NCBI GenBank assembly: GCA_964347035.1
Contig: CAYFXE010000001.1
Coordinates: forward strand, 1 to 64,000
Length of the DNA stretch: 64,000 nucleotides
DNA from: CAYFXE01 sp964347035
GTDB lineage: Bacteria > Acidobacteriota > Aminicenantia > Aminicenantales > Aminicenantaceae
Reading direction: 5' to 3'
Made by a program: the position numbers and the translations under genes. Below the pieces are notes generated by a model. It saw only the letters and a program-made list of their open reading frames with translations. It was not told the origin of the DNA and made no database searches. Positions 24,325 to 32,464 of the stretch are shown here, piece by piece (the stretch's first letter is position 1; each line of letters opens with the position of its first letter).

Positions 24325-25254
24325 ATGAAAGTTTTTGCAGGATCTTCTAACATAGCGTTAGCCGAGGAGATCGCCCACTACTTGAAGAGTGATTTAGGTC
24401 AATGTGAACTGGAGCGGTTTAGCGATGGAGAGATTCGCTTTCATGTCGAGGAAAACGTTAGGGGAGAGGATATTTTTATCGTCCAGACGGGTTCTCACGA
24501 CGCGAACTTTCATTTGATGGAGCTTTTTCTGATGATCGACGCTTTTAAGCGAGCTTCTGCGGAGAGAATCACTGCGGTTATTCCGTACTACTGCTATGCG
24601 CGACAGGACTGGAAAGACCGGCCACGTGTTCCGATATCGGCTCGCCTTGTGGCTGATTTGCTCGAAGCCGCGGGAACGGATAGGGTTCTGACTATGGACC
24701 TTCACTCCCCTCAAATACAGGGCTTTTTCTCTATCCCTGTGGACAATCTGGGAGCTGCTCCTGTATTGGCTAACCATATCCAGAGCTTAGGCCTGAAAGA
24801 CCTGACGGTCATTTCTCCTGATGCGGGAGGGGTCGGAAGAGCGAGGGCGTTTGCCAAAAGACTGGAAGTCGCTTTGGCAATCATCGACAAACGGAGGCCG
24901 GCTCCCAACGTGGCTAAAGTCCTCCACGTCATTGGAGATGTCAAGGATCGCGATGCGGTGATATTGGATGACATGGTCGACACAGGGGGAACATTGATCA
25001 AGAGTGTGGAAGCCCTCAAGAAGGAAGGGGCAAAACGAGTCTTTGCAGCCTGCACCCATCCCGTGCTTTCTAGCAACGCGATCGAAAAAATCGAGAATTC
25101 AGAGATAGAAAAATTAATCGTAACCAACACGATTCTTCTTCAAGATGACAAGAAATCCTGCAAAAAGATTTTCGTCCTCTCTGTCGCCTCTCTTTTTGGA
25201 GAAGCGATTCGGAGAATCAACCTTGGGCAGTCTGTGAGCTCTTTGTTCACGTAA
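24325..25254 (+). CDS. prs: Ribose-phosphate pyrophosphokinase (PRPP synthetase)
   Basis: A 309-residue class I enzyme making PRPP from ribose 5-phosphate and ATP. Key segments: RFSDGEIRFHVEENVRGEDIFIVQ, YARQDWKDRPRVPISARLVADLL, the metal-binding DLHSPQIQGFF (the family usually has DLHAGQIQGFF), and the PRPP loop DAVILDDMVDTGGTL. A ribosome site (AGGAGATAGGA) precedes the ATG. RQDWKDRPRV replaces the common RQDRKxxPRE(P), a modest change worth noting. Neighbours lolB and ispE upstream and rplY and pth downstream repeat a widespread gene order. Confidence 0.96.
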   Translation: MKVFAGSSNIALAEEIAHYLKSDLGQCELERFSDGEIRFHVEENVRGEDIFIVQTGSHDANFHLMELFLMIDAFKRASAERITAVIPYYCYARQDWKDRPRVPISARLVADLLEAAGTDRVLTMDLHSPQIQGFFSIPVDNLGAAPVLANHIQSLGLKDLTVISPDAGGVGRARAFAKRLEVALAIIDKRRPAPNVAKVLHVIGDVKDRDAVILDDMVDTGGTLIKSVEALKKEGAKRVFAACTHPVLSSNAIEKIENSEIEKLIVTNTILLQDDKKSCKKIFVLSVASLFGEAIRRINLGQSVSSLFT

Positions 25255-25266
25255 GGAGGCGGGAAG

Positions 25267-25971
25267 ATGAGCTTTACGATCAAGGCGGAAAGAAGAGACG
25301 TTTTCGGGAAGAATGCCTCTCGGCGTTTGAGAAGAGAGGGAAAAATTCCCGTCATTCTATACGGGCCAACTACTGATAATGTTTCCCTAATCGTGAAGAA
25401 AACAGATATCTTCAGGATATTAAAGTCCGAAACCGGCGAGAATACCATTTTTAAAGTTTCGATCGATTCTGAAAAACAGGATGCTATGATCAAAGAAATA
25501 CAGACCGATCCTGTTTCCGATGAGATCCTCCATACCGACCTCATCCAGATCGCCATGGACAAGGCCGTTCAAGTCTCTATCCCGATTGTTTTTGAGGGGG
25601 AAGCTATAGGAGTCAAGGCGGAAGGCGGGTTCATCGATGTCATCACTCGTGAGGTGGAGGTGGAATGTCTTCCTAAGGATATTCCTGAGAAAGTTACTTT
25701 GGATATAAGTGACCTCCATCTCAATCAATCCATGAAAGTGGAAGACATTCGCGTTCAAGAAAATGTGGAGATTCTCAGCGACCCCAACACGATCGTTGTG
25801 CACATCGCTGCTCCTGTCGCCGAAGAAGTGGTCGTCGAAGAAGGAGAGGAGGAGGAAATCATCGGAGAGGAGGAAGAGCCTGAAGTGATAAAGAAAGAAA
25901 AGGCTGAGGAGGAAGAGCAAAAGGAAAAAGAGGATAAAAAAGAAGGGGAGGCAGAAGAAAAGAAGGAGTGA
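25267..25971 (+). CDS. rplY: 50S ribosomal protein L25/general stress protein Ctc
   Basis: A 234-residue Ctc-type L25 that binds 5S rRNA. The N-terminal L25 domain starts SFTIKAERRDVFGKNASRRLRREGKIPVILYG. A second beta domain (VQVSIPIVFEGEAIGVKAEGG...) follows. From about residue 190 the chain becomes an extremely acidic and lysine-rich tail (EEVVVEEGEEEEIIGEEEEPEV...KEGEAEEKKE). An AAGGAGG site precedes the ATG. The tail adds about 45 residues over typical Ctc proteins; S6 and L9 here show similar tails. It lies four bases from pth. Confidence 0.94.
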   Translation: MSFTIKAERRDVFGKNASRRLRREGKIPVILYGPTTDNVSLIVKKTDIFRILKSETGENTIFKVSIDSEKQDAMIKEIQTDPVSDEILHTDLIQIAMDKAVQVSIPIVFEGEAIGVKAEGGFIDVITREVEVECLPKDIPEKVTLDISDLHLNQSMKVEDIRVQENVEILSDPNTIVVHIAAPVAEEVVVEEGEEEEIIGEEEEPEVIKKEKAEEEEQKEKEDKKEGEAEEKKE

Positions 25972-25974
25972 TAT

Positions 25975-26577
25975 GTGTGGGCTGTGGTTGGCTTGGGAAA
26001 TCCAGGAAGGCGTTACGCGAGTACCAGGCACAATGTGGGATTCATGTTTGTTCGCCGTGTGGCAAAGAATTGGAAGGTGAGATTGAGAAAGAGATCGTTC
26101 CACTCCAAAACGTGTCTTGTGGAGAAGGCACAAGGTAAGGTGTTACTGGCCTTACCGCAGACCTACATGAATCACAGCGGCCGCGCCGTCAAGGGCATTT
26201 TAGATGGACGCGGGATCAAACCGGAACATCTTCTGATCATCTATGATGATTTGGATATTCCTCTAGGTGAAATCAGAGTCCGCAAAGAGGGCGGAGCAGG
26301 AACTCATAAGGGAATGACCTCCATAGTCGAGGAGATTCAGACGACAAAATTTGCGCGAATACGGATTGGAATCGGGACTTTAGAACCGGAAGATGATGCC
26401 GTCGATTACGTGCTTTCTCCGTTTACTCGTGAGGAAAAGCCACTTCTTGAGCAGAGCTTAAATGCAGCCCAAGAGGCGTTGAATTTAATACTTAGCGGAG
26501 AAACGGACAAGGCGATGAATATCTATAATAAAAGGAAAACGCAGCGTCTTTTTCCTGAAGACGCAGCCCCAGAATAA
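25975..26577 (+). CDS. pth: Peptidyl-tRNA hydrolase
   Basis: A 200-residue Pth that frees peptides from peptidyl-tRNA. It starts (GTG) WAVVGLGNPGRRYASTRHNVGFMFV, containing the substrate-binding Asn of GLGNPG and the catalytic His of RHNVGF. PQTYMNHSG, IIYDDLDIPLGEIRVRKEGGAGTHKGM and FARIRIGIG are further signatures. It lies immediately after rplY, the usual bacterial arrangement. The GTG start is supported by AAGGAG upstream, at the rplY stop. Confidence 0.96.
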   Translation: MWAVVGLGNPGRRYASTRHNVGFMFVRRVAKNWKVRLRKRSFHSKTCLVEKAQGKVLLALPQTYMNHSGRAVKGILDGRGIKPEHLLIIYDDLDIPLGEIRVRKEGGAGTHKGMTSIVEEIQTTKFARIRIGIGTLEPEDDAVDYVLSPFTREEKPLLEQSLNAAQEALNLILSGETDKAMNIYNKRKTQRLFPEDAAPE

Positions 26578-26593
26578 AGGACTTTGTCCAGGG

Positions 26594-26651
26594 AAAGGGG
26601 GATTGTCTCCCTTTCGAGAGCTCCTTGTTCCTTCTTTATGAAGAGGGAGCT
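26594..26651 (+). promoter_or_regulatory. Structured leader of the rpsF-rpsR-rplI operon
   Basis: Two stem-loops precede rpsF. The first is AAAGGG-ggattgtct-CCCTTT (26594-26614). The second pairs AGCTCC (26619-26624) with GGAGCT (26646-26651) around a small inner pairing. It could be an autoregulatory S6:S18-binding leader, known in many bacteria, or a terminator for pth. The conserved loop of the known S6:S18 motif is not clearly visible. Confidence 0.35.
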
Positions 26652-26671
26652 AGAATCCATAAGGAGGTAAG

Positions 26672-27085
26672 ATGAGACAGTACGAAACAGTATTTTTGAT
26701 TTCCCCCAAACTTACCGAAGAAGAAACCGAGGGATTAATCCACCAGATGGAGGAGGTGGTTTCCAAGAAAAACGGGAAGTTGATCAACAAGGAAGAGTGG
26801 GGGAAGAGGAGATTAGCGTATCCTATCCAAAAGTTTGATGAAGCCGTCTATGTACTTTTCCACTACGAAGGAAAATCAGAAATTCCGGATGAACTAGAAA
26901 GGCGCTTTAAACAGAGCGATACGGTTATCCGCTACTTAACAGTGAAGAAAGACACAAGAGAGAATGTTCGTGGGAGGAACAAGAGAGTTCTAGTCGCAGC
27001 GAAGGAAGCTCCTCCTAAAGAAGTGAAACCGGAGAAAAGCGAAGAAGCCCCTCCTGCCGAAGAAGAACCGAAGGAGGACGAATAA
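26672..27085 (+). CDS. rpsF: 30S ribosomal protein S6
   Basis: A 137-residue S6 starting MRQYETVFLISPKLTEEETEGLI, with EWGKRRLAYPIQKFDEAVYVLFHYEG as the RNA/S18-contact core. A normal S6 is about 95-100 residues; here a tail of about 35 residues rich in Lys, Glu and Pro (KEVKPEKSEEAPPAEEEPKEDE) follows. An AAGGAGG ribosome site precedes the ATG. It is followed two bases later by rpsR and then rplI, the standard bacterial operon. Confidence 0.96.
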   Translation: MRQYETVFLISPKLTEEETEGLIHQMEEVVSKKNGKLINKEEWGKRRLAYPIQKFDEAVYVLFHYEGKSEIPDELERRFKQSDTVIRYLTVKKDTRENVRGRNKRVLVAAKEAPPKEVKPEKSEEAPPAEEEPKEDE

Positions 27086-27087
27086 AA

Positions 27088-27345
27088 ATGGCCAGAGAAC
27101 AAAGGAGTGAAAGGGCTCCGGCGCGCAGGTATTTTCTTCCCAGAAAGAAAACATGCCGGTTTTGCGAGAAGAAGGCAAGAGATATCGACTACAAGAATGT
27201 TGATATCTTGAAAAGATATGTGGCCGACAGAGGAAAGATTGCTCCCCGCAGACTGACTGGTACATGTGCTTATCACCAGAGGAGGCTCTCGACAGCGATC
27301 AAGCGGGCTCGTTTGCTGGCGTTGCTGCCTTTTATAGAGGACTAA
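27088..27345 (+). CDS. rpsR: 30S ribosomal protein S18
   Basis: An 85-residue S18. The core RRYFLPRKKTCRFCEKKARDIDYKNVDILKRYV and IAPRRLTGTCAYHQRRLSTAIKRARLLALLPF are diagnostic. The CRFC pair plus the CAYH of the next block make this the zinc-binding (C+) form. It partners S6 in the 30S platform. It lies between rpsF and rplI. Confidence 0.97.
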   Translation: MAREQRSERAPARRYFLPRKKTCRFCEKKARDIDYKNVDILKRYVADRGKIAPRRLTGTCAYHQRRLSTAIKRARLLALLPFIED

Positions 27346-27368
27346 ACCGCCTCTATACGGAGAGGAAG

Positions 27369-28202
27369 ATGAGAGTTATCTTAAGGGAGAACATAGAAAA
27401 CTTAGGAAGGAAAGGGGATATCGTTGATGTTGCGGCAGGATATGGGAGAAATTTTCTCATACCGAAAAAGTTGGCACTCGAAATAACTCCTTCCAACATG
27501 AAGATGATCGAGATGCAACAGCGGGCCCTGAAAAAGAAGTTTGATCAGGAGAAGGCCTCATTCCAGGATATTATCGACAAGCTGAACGAAACGAGGTTGA
27601 CTTTTATCAGGAAAACAGCTGAGAAGGATATTATTTTTGGCTCTGTCAGCTCTGCGGATATCAGAGAGGCTCTTTCAGAGCAGGGGATGGACGTCGACAA
27701 GAAAAAGGTCATGTTAGATGAGCCGATAAAGCGGCTGGGGAATTATACAGTGCCCATCAAGATCTTCCATGATGAAAGAGCTGAAGTCAGTATTGAAGTC
27801 ATCACCGAAGGGGAAGCGAAAGCCAAAGAAGAAAAAGAGAAAATGTCAGAGAAAATCGAGGAAAAGAAAGCAGAAGCAGTAGTCGAGGAAGTCAAAGCGG
27901 ACGAACCTCCTGAGGAAAAAAGGGAAGATGCTGAAAAAGAGATAGCAGAAGCGAAGGAGAAGGAGGAGCGAAAGGAGGAAACGGCCGAGACGGTCATAGT
28001 CGAGAAAGAAAAGAAGGAGCAAGAAGAAACGGCTGAGACAGTCCTCATAGTGCCTGAAGGAGAAAAAAAAGAAGAAGAGAAGGAAGAGGAGGCGAGAGAG
28101 GAAAAGCATCTTGAGGAAAGAAAGAAGGAGCCTGACAGAGAGGTAGCAGAAGAAGAGGATGAGAATGAACCAGAGCCTTCAAAAGAGAAAAAGGCCGAAT
28201 AA
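27369..28202 (+). CDS. rplI: 50S ribosomal protein L9 with long charged C-terminal extension
   Basis: A 277-residue L9, against about 150 in most bacteria. The start MRVILRENIENLGRKGDIVDVAAGYGRNFLIPKKLA is the L9 N-terminal domain. A connecting helix and the C-domain (IIFGSVSSADIREAL, RLGNYTVPIKIFHDERAEVSI) follow, ending near residue 150. The remaining ~125 residues are almost wholly Glu, Lys, Ala, Val and Thr, with the repeated unit EETAETV near 200 and 220 (EETAETVIVEKEKKEQ and EETAETVLIVPEGEKKE). A frame also opens upstream, overlapping rpsR, but homology begins at this ATG. Confidence 0.94.
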   Translation: MRVILRENIENLGRKGDIVDVAAGYGRNFLIPKKLALEITPSNMKMIEMQQRALKKKFDQEKASFQDIIDKLNETRLTFIRKTAEKDIIFGSVSSADIREALSEQGMDVDKKKVMLDEPIKRLGNYTVPIKIFHDERAEVSIEVITEGEAKAKEEKEKMSEKIEEKKAEAVVEEVKADEPPEEKREDAEKEIAEAKEKEERKEETAETVIVEKEKKEQEETAETVLIVPEGEKKEEEKEEEAREEKHLEERKKEPDREVAEEEDENEPEPSKEKKAE

Positions 28203-28223
28203 TAAAAGAAATAGGATAAACCA

Positions 28224-29579
28224 ATGGAACTCGATTTGATGTTTCTCAAGAAGACCCCTCCACACAGCCCTGAGGCGGAGAAAACGGTCTTGGGCGGAAT
28301 TCTCGTCAATGACAAAAATTTAAACGTGGTCCTCTCCGTCATCACTCCTGAGGATTTTTACAGGGATGCGAACCGGAAGATCATAGAGAAGATCATAGCC
28401 TTGGTCGACAAAGGACGTCCTGTTGATGTTCTCAGCCTGAGTGAGGAATTGCAGAGGGCAGGCCTTCTGGAGGAAGTGGGCGGGGCCACCTATCTTTCTT
28501 CCTTGATGGATGGCGTCCCGAAGAGCTTAAATATCGAGTATCATGCCCAGATCATCAAGGAGAAAGCTCTGTTGAGACGACTGATCCTTTCCTCTGCCAA
28601 GATTATTTCTTCTAGTTATGAGCAAAAAGAGGACGCCGACCAACTCTTGAACGAGGCTCAAGCAGCAATTGTCGAGGTGGCTGAACAGCGGATAAAACCA
28701 GGCTTTGTCTCTGTTGGGAAGCTGACAGATCCCACTCTTGAGATGGTCCGGGCTCTCCATGAGCGCAAGGAAACGGTTATCGGGGTCCCTTCAGGATTCC
28801 GCGATTTAGATCAATTGACTTCAGGGTTCCACAATTCAGAGTTTATCGTGATTGCCGCCAGACCCTCGATGGGAAAAACAGCCCTTGGTTTGAATATTTC
28901 GCATTATGTGGGAGTGAAAACAGAATTCTCTGTGGGCTTTTTCTCTCTGGAGATGGCCAAGGAACAGATCGTCATCCGGCTTCTCTGTGCCGAGGCTCAG
29001 CTGGATATCAAGAAAGTGAGGACCGGATTCATCGGAGAAAGGGAACTGGAAAGACTAAAGCTCAGCGCTGAAACTCTGTCTCGAGCCAGAATCTTCCTGG
29101 ATGAGACACCGGCTCTGACTGTTATGGAGATGAAAGCCAAGGCAAGACGGTTAAAGTTGGAGCAGAATCTAGACTTGTTGTTCGTCGATTATATGCAGCT
29201 CATGCGGACGGGAGGCCGGTTCGAGAACAGGAATCAAGAGATCTCTTTCATCTCGCGCTCTCTCAAGGAATTATCCAAAGAACTGCAGATTCCTGTGGTC
29301 GGCATTTCCCAGCTAAGCCGGGCTCCGGAGAAGGGACGCCGGGAGCCGATTCCTCAGCTTTCGGATCTGAGGGAATCAGGGGCCATCGAGCAAGATGCCG
29401 ATGTGGTCATTTTCATATATCGCCCAGAACTCTACCGTCCTCATGATGAAGCTCTGAGAGGAATGGCCGAGATTAACGTTGCCAAACAGAGGAACGGACC
29501 GACCGGACGAATCAATCTGGCCTTTATTCGTGAATATGCGCGATTCGCTGATATGGAATACCGGTCCTTCGAAACTTAA
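28224..29579 (+). CDS. dnaB: Replicative DNA helicase
   Basis: A 451-residue DnaB, the hexameric fork helicase. The N-terminal domain carries PPHSPEAEKTVLGGILVNDKN. The RecA-like ATPase carries the Walker A AARPSMGKTALGLNI, FFSLEMAKEQIVIRLLC, the Walker B LLFVDYMQLM, and the C-terminal DLRESGAIEQDADVVIFIYRPE and NVAKQRNGPTG. There is no intein and the length is typical. Its position behind rplI is common in bacteria. The mlaE start lies one base after its stop. Confidence 0.97.
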   Translation: MELDLMFLKKTPPHSPEAEKTVLGGILVNDKNLNVVLSVITPEDFYRDANRKIIEKIIALVDKGRPVDVLSLSEELQRAGLLEEVGGATYLSSLMDGVPKSLNIEYHAQIIKEKALLRRLILSSAKIISSSYEQKEDADQLLNEAQAAIVEVAEQRIKPGFVSVGKLTDPTLEMVRALHERKETVIGVPSGFRDLDQLTSGFHNSEFIVIAARPSMGKTALGLNISHYVGVKTEFSVGFFSLEMAKEQIVIRLLCAEAQLDIKKVRTGFIGERELERLKLSAETLSRARIFLDETPALTVMEMKAKARRLKLEQNLDLLFVDYMQLMRTGGRFENRNQEISFISRSLKELSKELQIPVVGISQLSRAPEKGRREPIPQLSDLRESGAIEQDADVVIFIYRPELYRPHDEALRGMAEINVAKQRNGPTGRINLAFIREYARFADMEYRSFET

Positions 29580-29580
29580 A

Positions 29581-30366
29581 ATGTTCCACAGAGCCAAGTC
29601 ATCTCTTTTTATCCTTTTCTTCCAACAAATGGGGGAGTTAGGGCTGCTCTCCTTCAATAGCTTCAGGAATATTTTCAGGCGTCCCTGGGAGAAGAAGATC
29701 TTCCTCCAACAGCTCGAGGAGATAGGCGTCCGCTCTCTACCTGTTGTCTCCTTGACGGCTGCTTTTGGAGGGTTGGTGTACGGGCTCCAAACATACATAG
29801 CCTTCCACAGGTATGTCGGGCCAGGATCAGAGGCCTACGGTGGCGCTGTGATTTCCCTCGGGCTGGCTAAGGAGCTCATTCCTATTCTGGTCGGCCTGAT
29901 GGTCGCGGGCAGGGTGGGCTCGGCCATGGCTGCTGAGATAGGGACGATGAAGATCACAGAGCAGGTCGATGCCCTGTTCACTTTGGGTGCTGACCCCAAT
30001 CGTTATCTTGTCGTTCCCAGGTTATTGGCCTGCTTCATCATGCTGCCTTGTCTTACTTTGTACGGAGATTTTATCGGCATGATCGGCGGTTATTTCTACA
30101 ACGTCGTGGCCATGGGAGTCAATCGTACGATTTATGTCAAGAATACTCTGCTGTATCTCGAACTTTGGGATATCCTGAGTGGTGTTATCAAAGCGGCAAT
30201 TTTTGGCGTTATCATCGCTTTGATCGGCTGCTGGCAGGGGCTCACGGCCAAAGGGGGAGCAGAAGGCGTGGGGCGAGCCACGACCCGGGCAGCTGTCATC
30301 TCCAGCATCAGTATTCTGATCGTCAACTTTTTTCTCAGCAAATTACTTCCTGCATCTTTGGGCTAA
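29581..30366 (+). CDS. mlaE: MlaE-family ABC transporter permease
   Basis: A 261-residue inner-membrane permease of the phospholipid-trafficking MCE system. A longer frame exists that would overlap dnaB, but the ATG at 29581 (MFHRAKSSLFILFF) sits right after the dnaB stop. Hallmarks: GVRSLPVVSLTAAFGGLVYGLQ, then KELIPILVGLMVAGRVGSAMAAEIGTMKITEQVDAL, the signature of this family, and GVIIALIGCWQGLTAKGGAEGVGRATT. Five to six hydrophobic helices. It overlaps mlaF by one base. Confidence 0.94.
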   Translation: MFHRAKSSLFILFFQQMGELGLLSFNSFRNIFRRPWEKKIFLQQLEEIGVRSLPVVSLTAAFGGLVYGLQTYIAFHRYVGPGSEAYGGAVISLGLAKELIPILVGLMVAGRVGSAMAAEIGTMKITEQVDALFTLGADPNRYLVVPRLLACFIMLPCLTLYGDFIGMIGGYFYNVVAMGVNRTIYVKNTLLYLELWDILSGVIKAAIFGVIIALIGCWQGLTAKGGAEGVGRATTRAAVISSISILIVNFFLSKLLPASLG

Positions 30367-31115
30367 TGATACGGATAATCAATCTCCACAAAGCTTTCGG
30401 TACAAACCGTGTGCTCCGCGGGGTGAACCTGGATATTGAACATGGAGAAACCATGGTCATCATCGGTCGGAGCGGTTCAGGCAAAAGTGTTTTGATCAAG
30501 CACCTCATCGGTTTGCTCAAGCCAGATCGGGGAGAGATCTACGTCGATGGCCTTGAAATCACCCGGCTGAAGGAGCACGAAATCCACGAGGTCACCCGGA
30601 AATTCGGGATGCTCTTCCAGGGATCAGCCCTGTTCGACTCGTTAACCGTGGCCCAGAATGTGGGCTTCGGTCTGGAGAGATACACAGATTATTCATCTAA
30701 AGAGATAAAGACCCTGGTCAAAGAAAGTCTGGAAAAGGTCGGACTTCGAGGCATGGAGAATTTGATGCCTCATGAGCTGAGCGGAGGAATGAAAAAGAGG
30801 GTTGGACTGGCCAGGGCGATTGCTTATAAACCCGAAATCATCCTGTACGATGAACCCTCCACCGGGATCGACCCGATCAGAGCCGACGGGATAAACGATT
30901 TGATCAACATGACGAAGAAAGAGCTCAAGGTGACCTCAGTGGTCATAACTCATGATATGGTGAGCTCTTACAAGGTCGCCGATAGAATCGCCATGCTCTA
31001 CGAGGGAAAAATCATCGAGGTCGGCACCCCCGATGAGATCAAGACAACGCCGAATCCAGTGGTTCAGCAATTCATCCATGGCCGGGCAGAAGGGCCCATA
31101 GAACACTGTTGCTGA
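30366..31115 (+). CDS. mlaF: MlaF-family ABC transporter ATP-binding protein
   Basis: A 249-residue ATPase driving the MlaE permease. Motifs: Walker A GRSGSGKSVLIKHLIG, Q-loop FGMLFQGSALFDSL, signature LSGGMKKRVGLARAIA, Walker B IILYDEPSTGIDP, and H-loop VVITHDM. The C-terminal end PVVQQFIHGRAEGPIE is typical of MlaF. The start overlaps the mlaE stop (TAATG). A frame reaching further upstream is not supported by homology. MlaE, MlaF and MlaD together make an MCE transporter for outer-membrane lipid balance. Confidence 0.95.
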   Translation: MIRIINLHKAFGTNRVLRGVNLDIEHGETMVIIGRSGSGKSVLIKHLIGLLKPDRGEIYVDGLEITRLKEHEIHEVTRKFGMLFQGSALFDSLTVAQNVGFGLERYTDYSSKEIKTLVKESLEKVGLRGMENLMPHELSGGMKKRVGLARAIAYKPEIILYDEPSTGIDPIRADGINDLINMTKKELKVTSVVITHDMVSSYKVADRIAMLYEGKIIEVGTPDEIKTTPNPVVQQFIHGRAEGPIEHCC

Positions 31116-31156
31116 TGATGGAAAGTGATAGTGGAAAGCGAGGATAGGCAAGAAAA

Positions 31157-32464
31157 ATGAAAAGGGAATTTAAGATCGGAATATTTTTGGCCGGGACCCT
31201 GTTCATCCTGGCCCTCTTCATCTTCTTCGTCGGTGACCTCTCCGACCTGTTCAGAAAAGAAGGCTATACCCTATATGCTGATTTTGACTCTGTGGCAGGG
31301 CTGGAGAAATCCGCGGTGATCAGGATAGCAGGTGTTAAAGCCGGGTTTGTCAAGGATATTCGCCTGGAGAGGGGACGGGCTCAAGTCGTGATGAGTATCA
31401 ATCCTGAAGTGGAAATCCCCAGAGGTTCGAAGGCCACCCTGGCAGCCTTGGGACTACTCGGAGAAAAATATATTGAAATCCGCCCTGGAGAGGCGAGGGA
31501 TTTCTACCAGCCAGGAGAGACGATGGAAGTCGTTCCCTCTGTCAGTTTCGAACAGATGGGAACCCTGTTAAGCTCCATCGGTGACCAGATTCAACAAACG
31601 GCTGAGAGTTTAAACGAGATAGTCGGAGGGGAGTCAGGTGCTCATTTTAGGGGAACCCTCAAGAATCTTTCTTCTTTGACCGCCGATTTAAAAGAGCTGG
31701 TCGGGAGCAGTAAGGATGATGTCAACCGCAGCCTCCAGACGACCTCTAGAGCGATCGAGACCTTTGACCAGAAGGTGGGTGAAGTATCCAAAAATTTAGA
31801 AAAGTTGATCTCTCTCATGAGGGATACGGTCGATGAAAACAGAGAGAATATCAAGATCAACCTGGAAAGCTTCAAGGAGTTGATTGACAAGACAGAAGAG
31901 TCTCTCAGACTTTTGAATGAATCTTTGGAAAAGATAAACCGTGGAGAAGGATCTTTGGGAAAGGTGATTAACGAGCCGGAGCTCTACGATGATGCCCGGG
32001 AGACCATGGGGGAGGTTCGGAGGATGGTCCAACCGCTCTCGAAGATTCGTTTTTCTTCAGGATTGCAGGCCGATTATTTCGGGGAGAGTGAGCTTCTGAA
32101 ATCGATGTTGACCTTCAGGCTTTGGCCGACTAAGGAAAAATACTTTCTGGCCCAGGTTATCCGTGACCCGTGGCTCGATAAATTCACATACTCGGCTCAG
32201 GGTGGGGTCCGTTGGGGGCCCGTTTCTTCCAGAGCCGGTATCATGGAAAGCAAGTTCGGGGCGGCTGTGGACTATTACGCTTTTGAGGACCGGTTCATGG
32301 TCAGCTTTGAGAGTTTTGATTTTAACCGCCAGCCACGGCCGCGGATGAGGTTGTGGACACGGTATGCGGTTTCAAAATACCTGTATATCCTTCTCGGAGT
32401 CGAGGATTTTACTCTTGCTCCCCAGAGGGAAGTGTTTTTCGGTTTTGGTTTAGGAATATCATGA
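31157..32464 (+). CDS. mlaD: MCE-domain protein (MlaD-like) with extended C-terminus
   Basis: A 435-residue protein. The N-terminal membrane helix (about 7-26) is followed by an MCE domain (YTLYADFDSVAGLEKSAVIRIAGVKAGFVKDIRL to ALGLLGEKYIEIRPG, about 38-115). Then comes a long alpha-helical/coiled-coil region (~140-290) and a C-terminal block (~295-435) with alternating aromatic strands such as FMVSFESFDFNRQ and KYLYILLGVEDFTLA, ending FFGFGLGIS. Simple MlaD is about 180 residues. The C-terminal pattern resembles outer-membrane strands, so the protein may bridge the periplasm. It follows mlaEF by 41 bases and overlaps radA by four. Confidence 0.87.
   Translation: MKREFKIGIFLAGTLFILALFIFFVGDLSDLFRKEGYTLYADFDSVAGLEKSAVIRIAGVKAGFVKDIRLERGRAQVVMSINPEVEIPRGSKATLAALGLLGEKYIEIRPGEARDFYQPGETMEVVPSVSFEQMGTLLSSIGDQIQQTAESLNEIVGGESGAHFRGTLKNLSSLTADLKELVGSSKDDVNRSLQTTSRAIETFDQKVGEVSKNLEKLISLMRDTVDENRENIKINLESFKELIDKTEESLRLLNESLEKINRGEGSLGKVINEPELYDDARETMGEVRRMVQPLSKIRFSSGLQADYFGESELLKSMLTFRLWPTKEKYFLAQVIRDPWLDKFTYSAQGGVRWGPVSSRAGIMESKFGAAVDYYAFEDRFMVSFESFDFNRQPRPRMRLWTRYAVSKYLYILLGVEDFTLAPQREVFFGFGLGIS

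Noticed and set aside
27743..28345. Long minus-strand serine/phenylalanine-rich frame opposite rplI
   Set aside because: It is the antisense of the Glu/Lys tail of L9; Glu/Lys codons read backwards give Ser/Phe. The same holds for the minus-strand frame opposite rplY.
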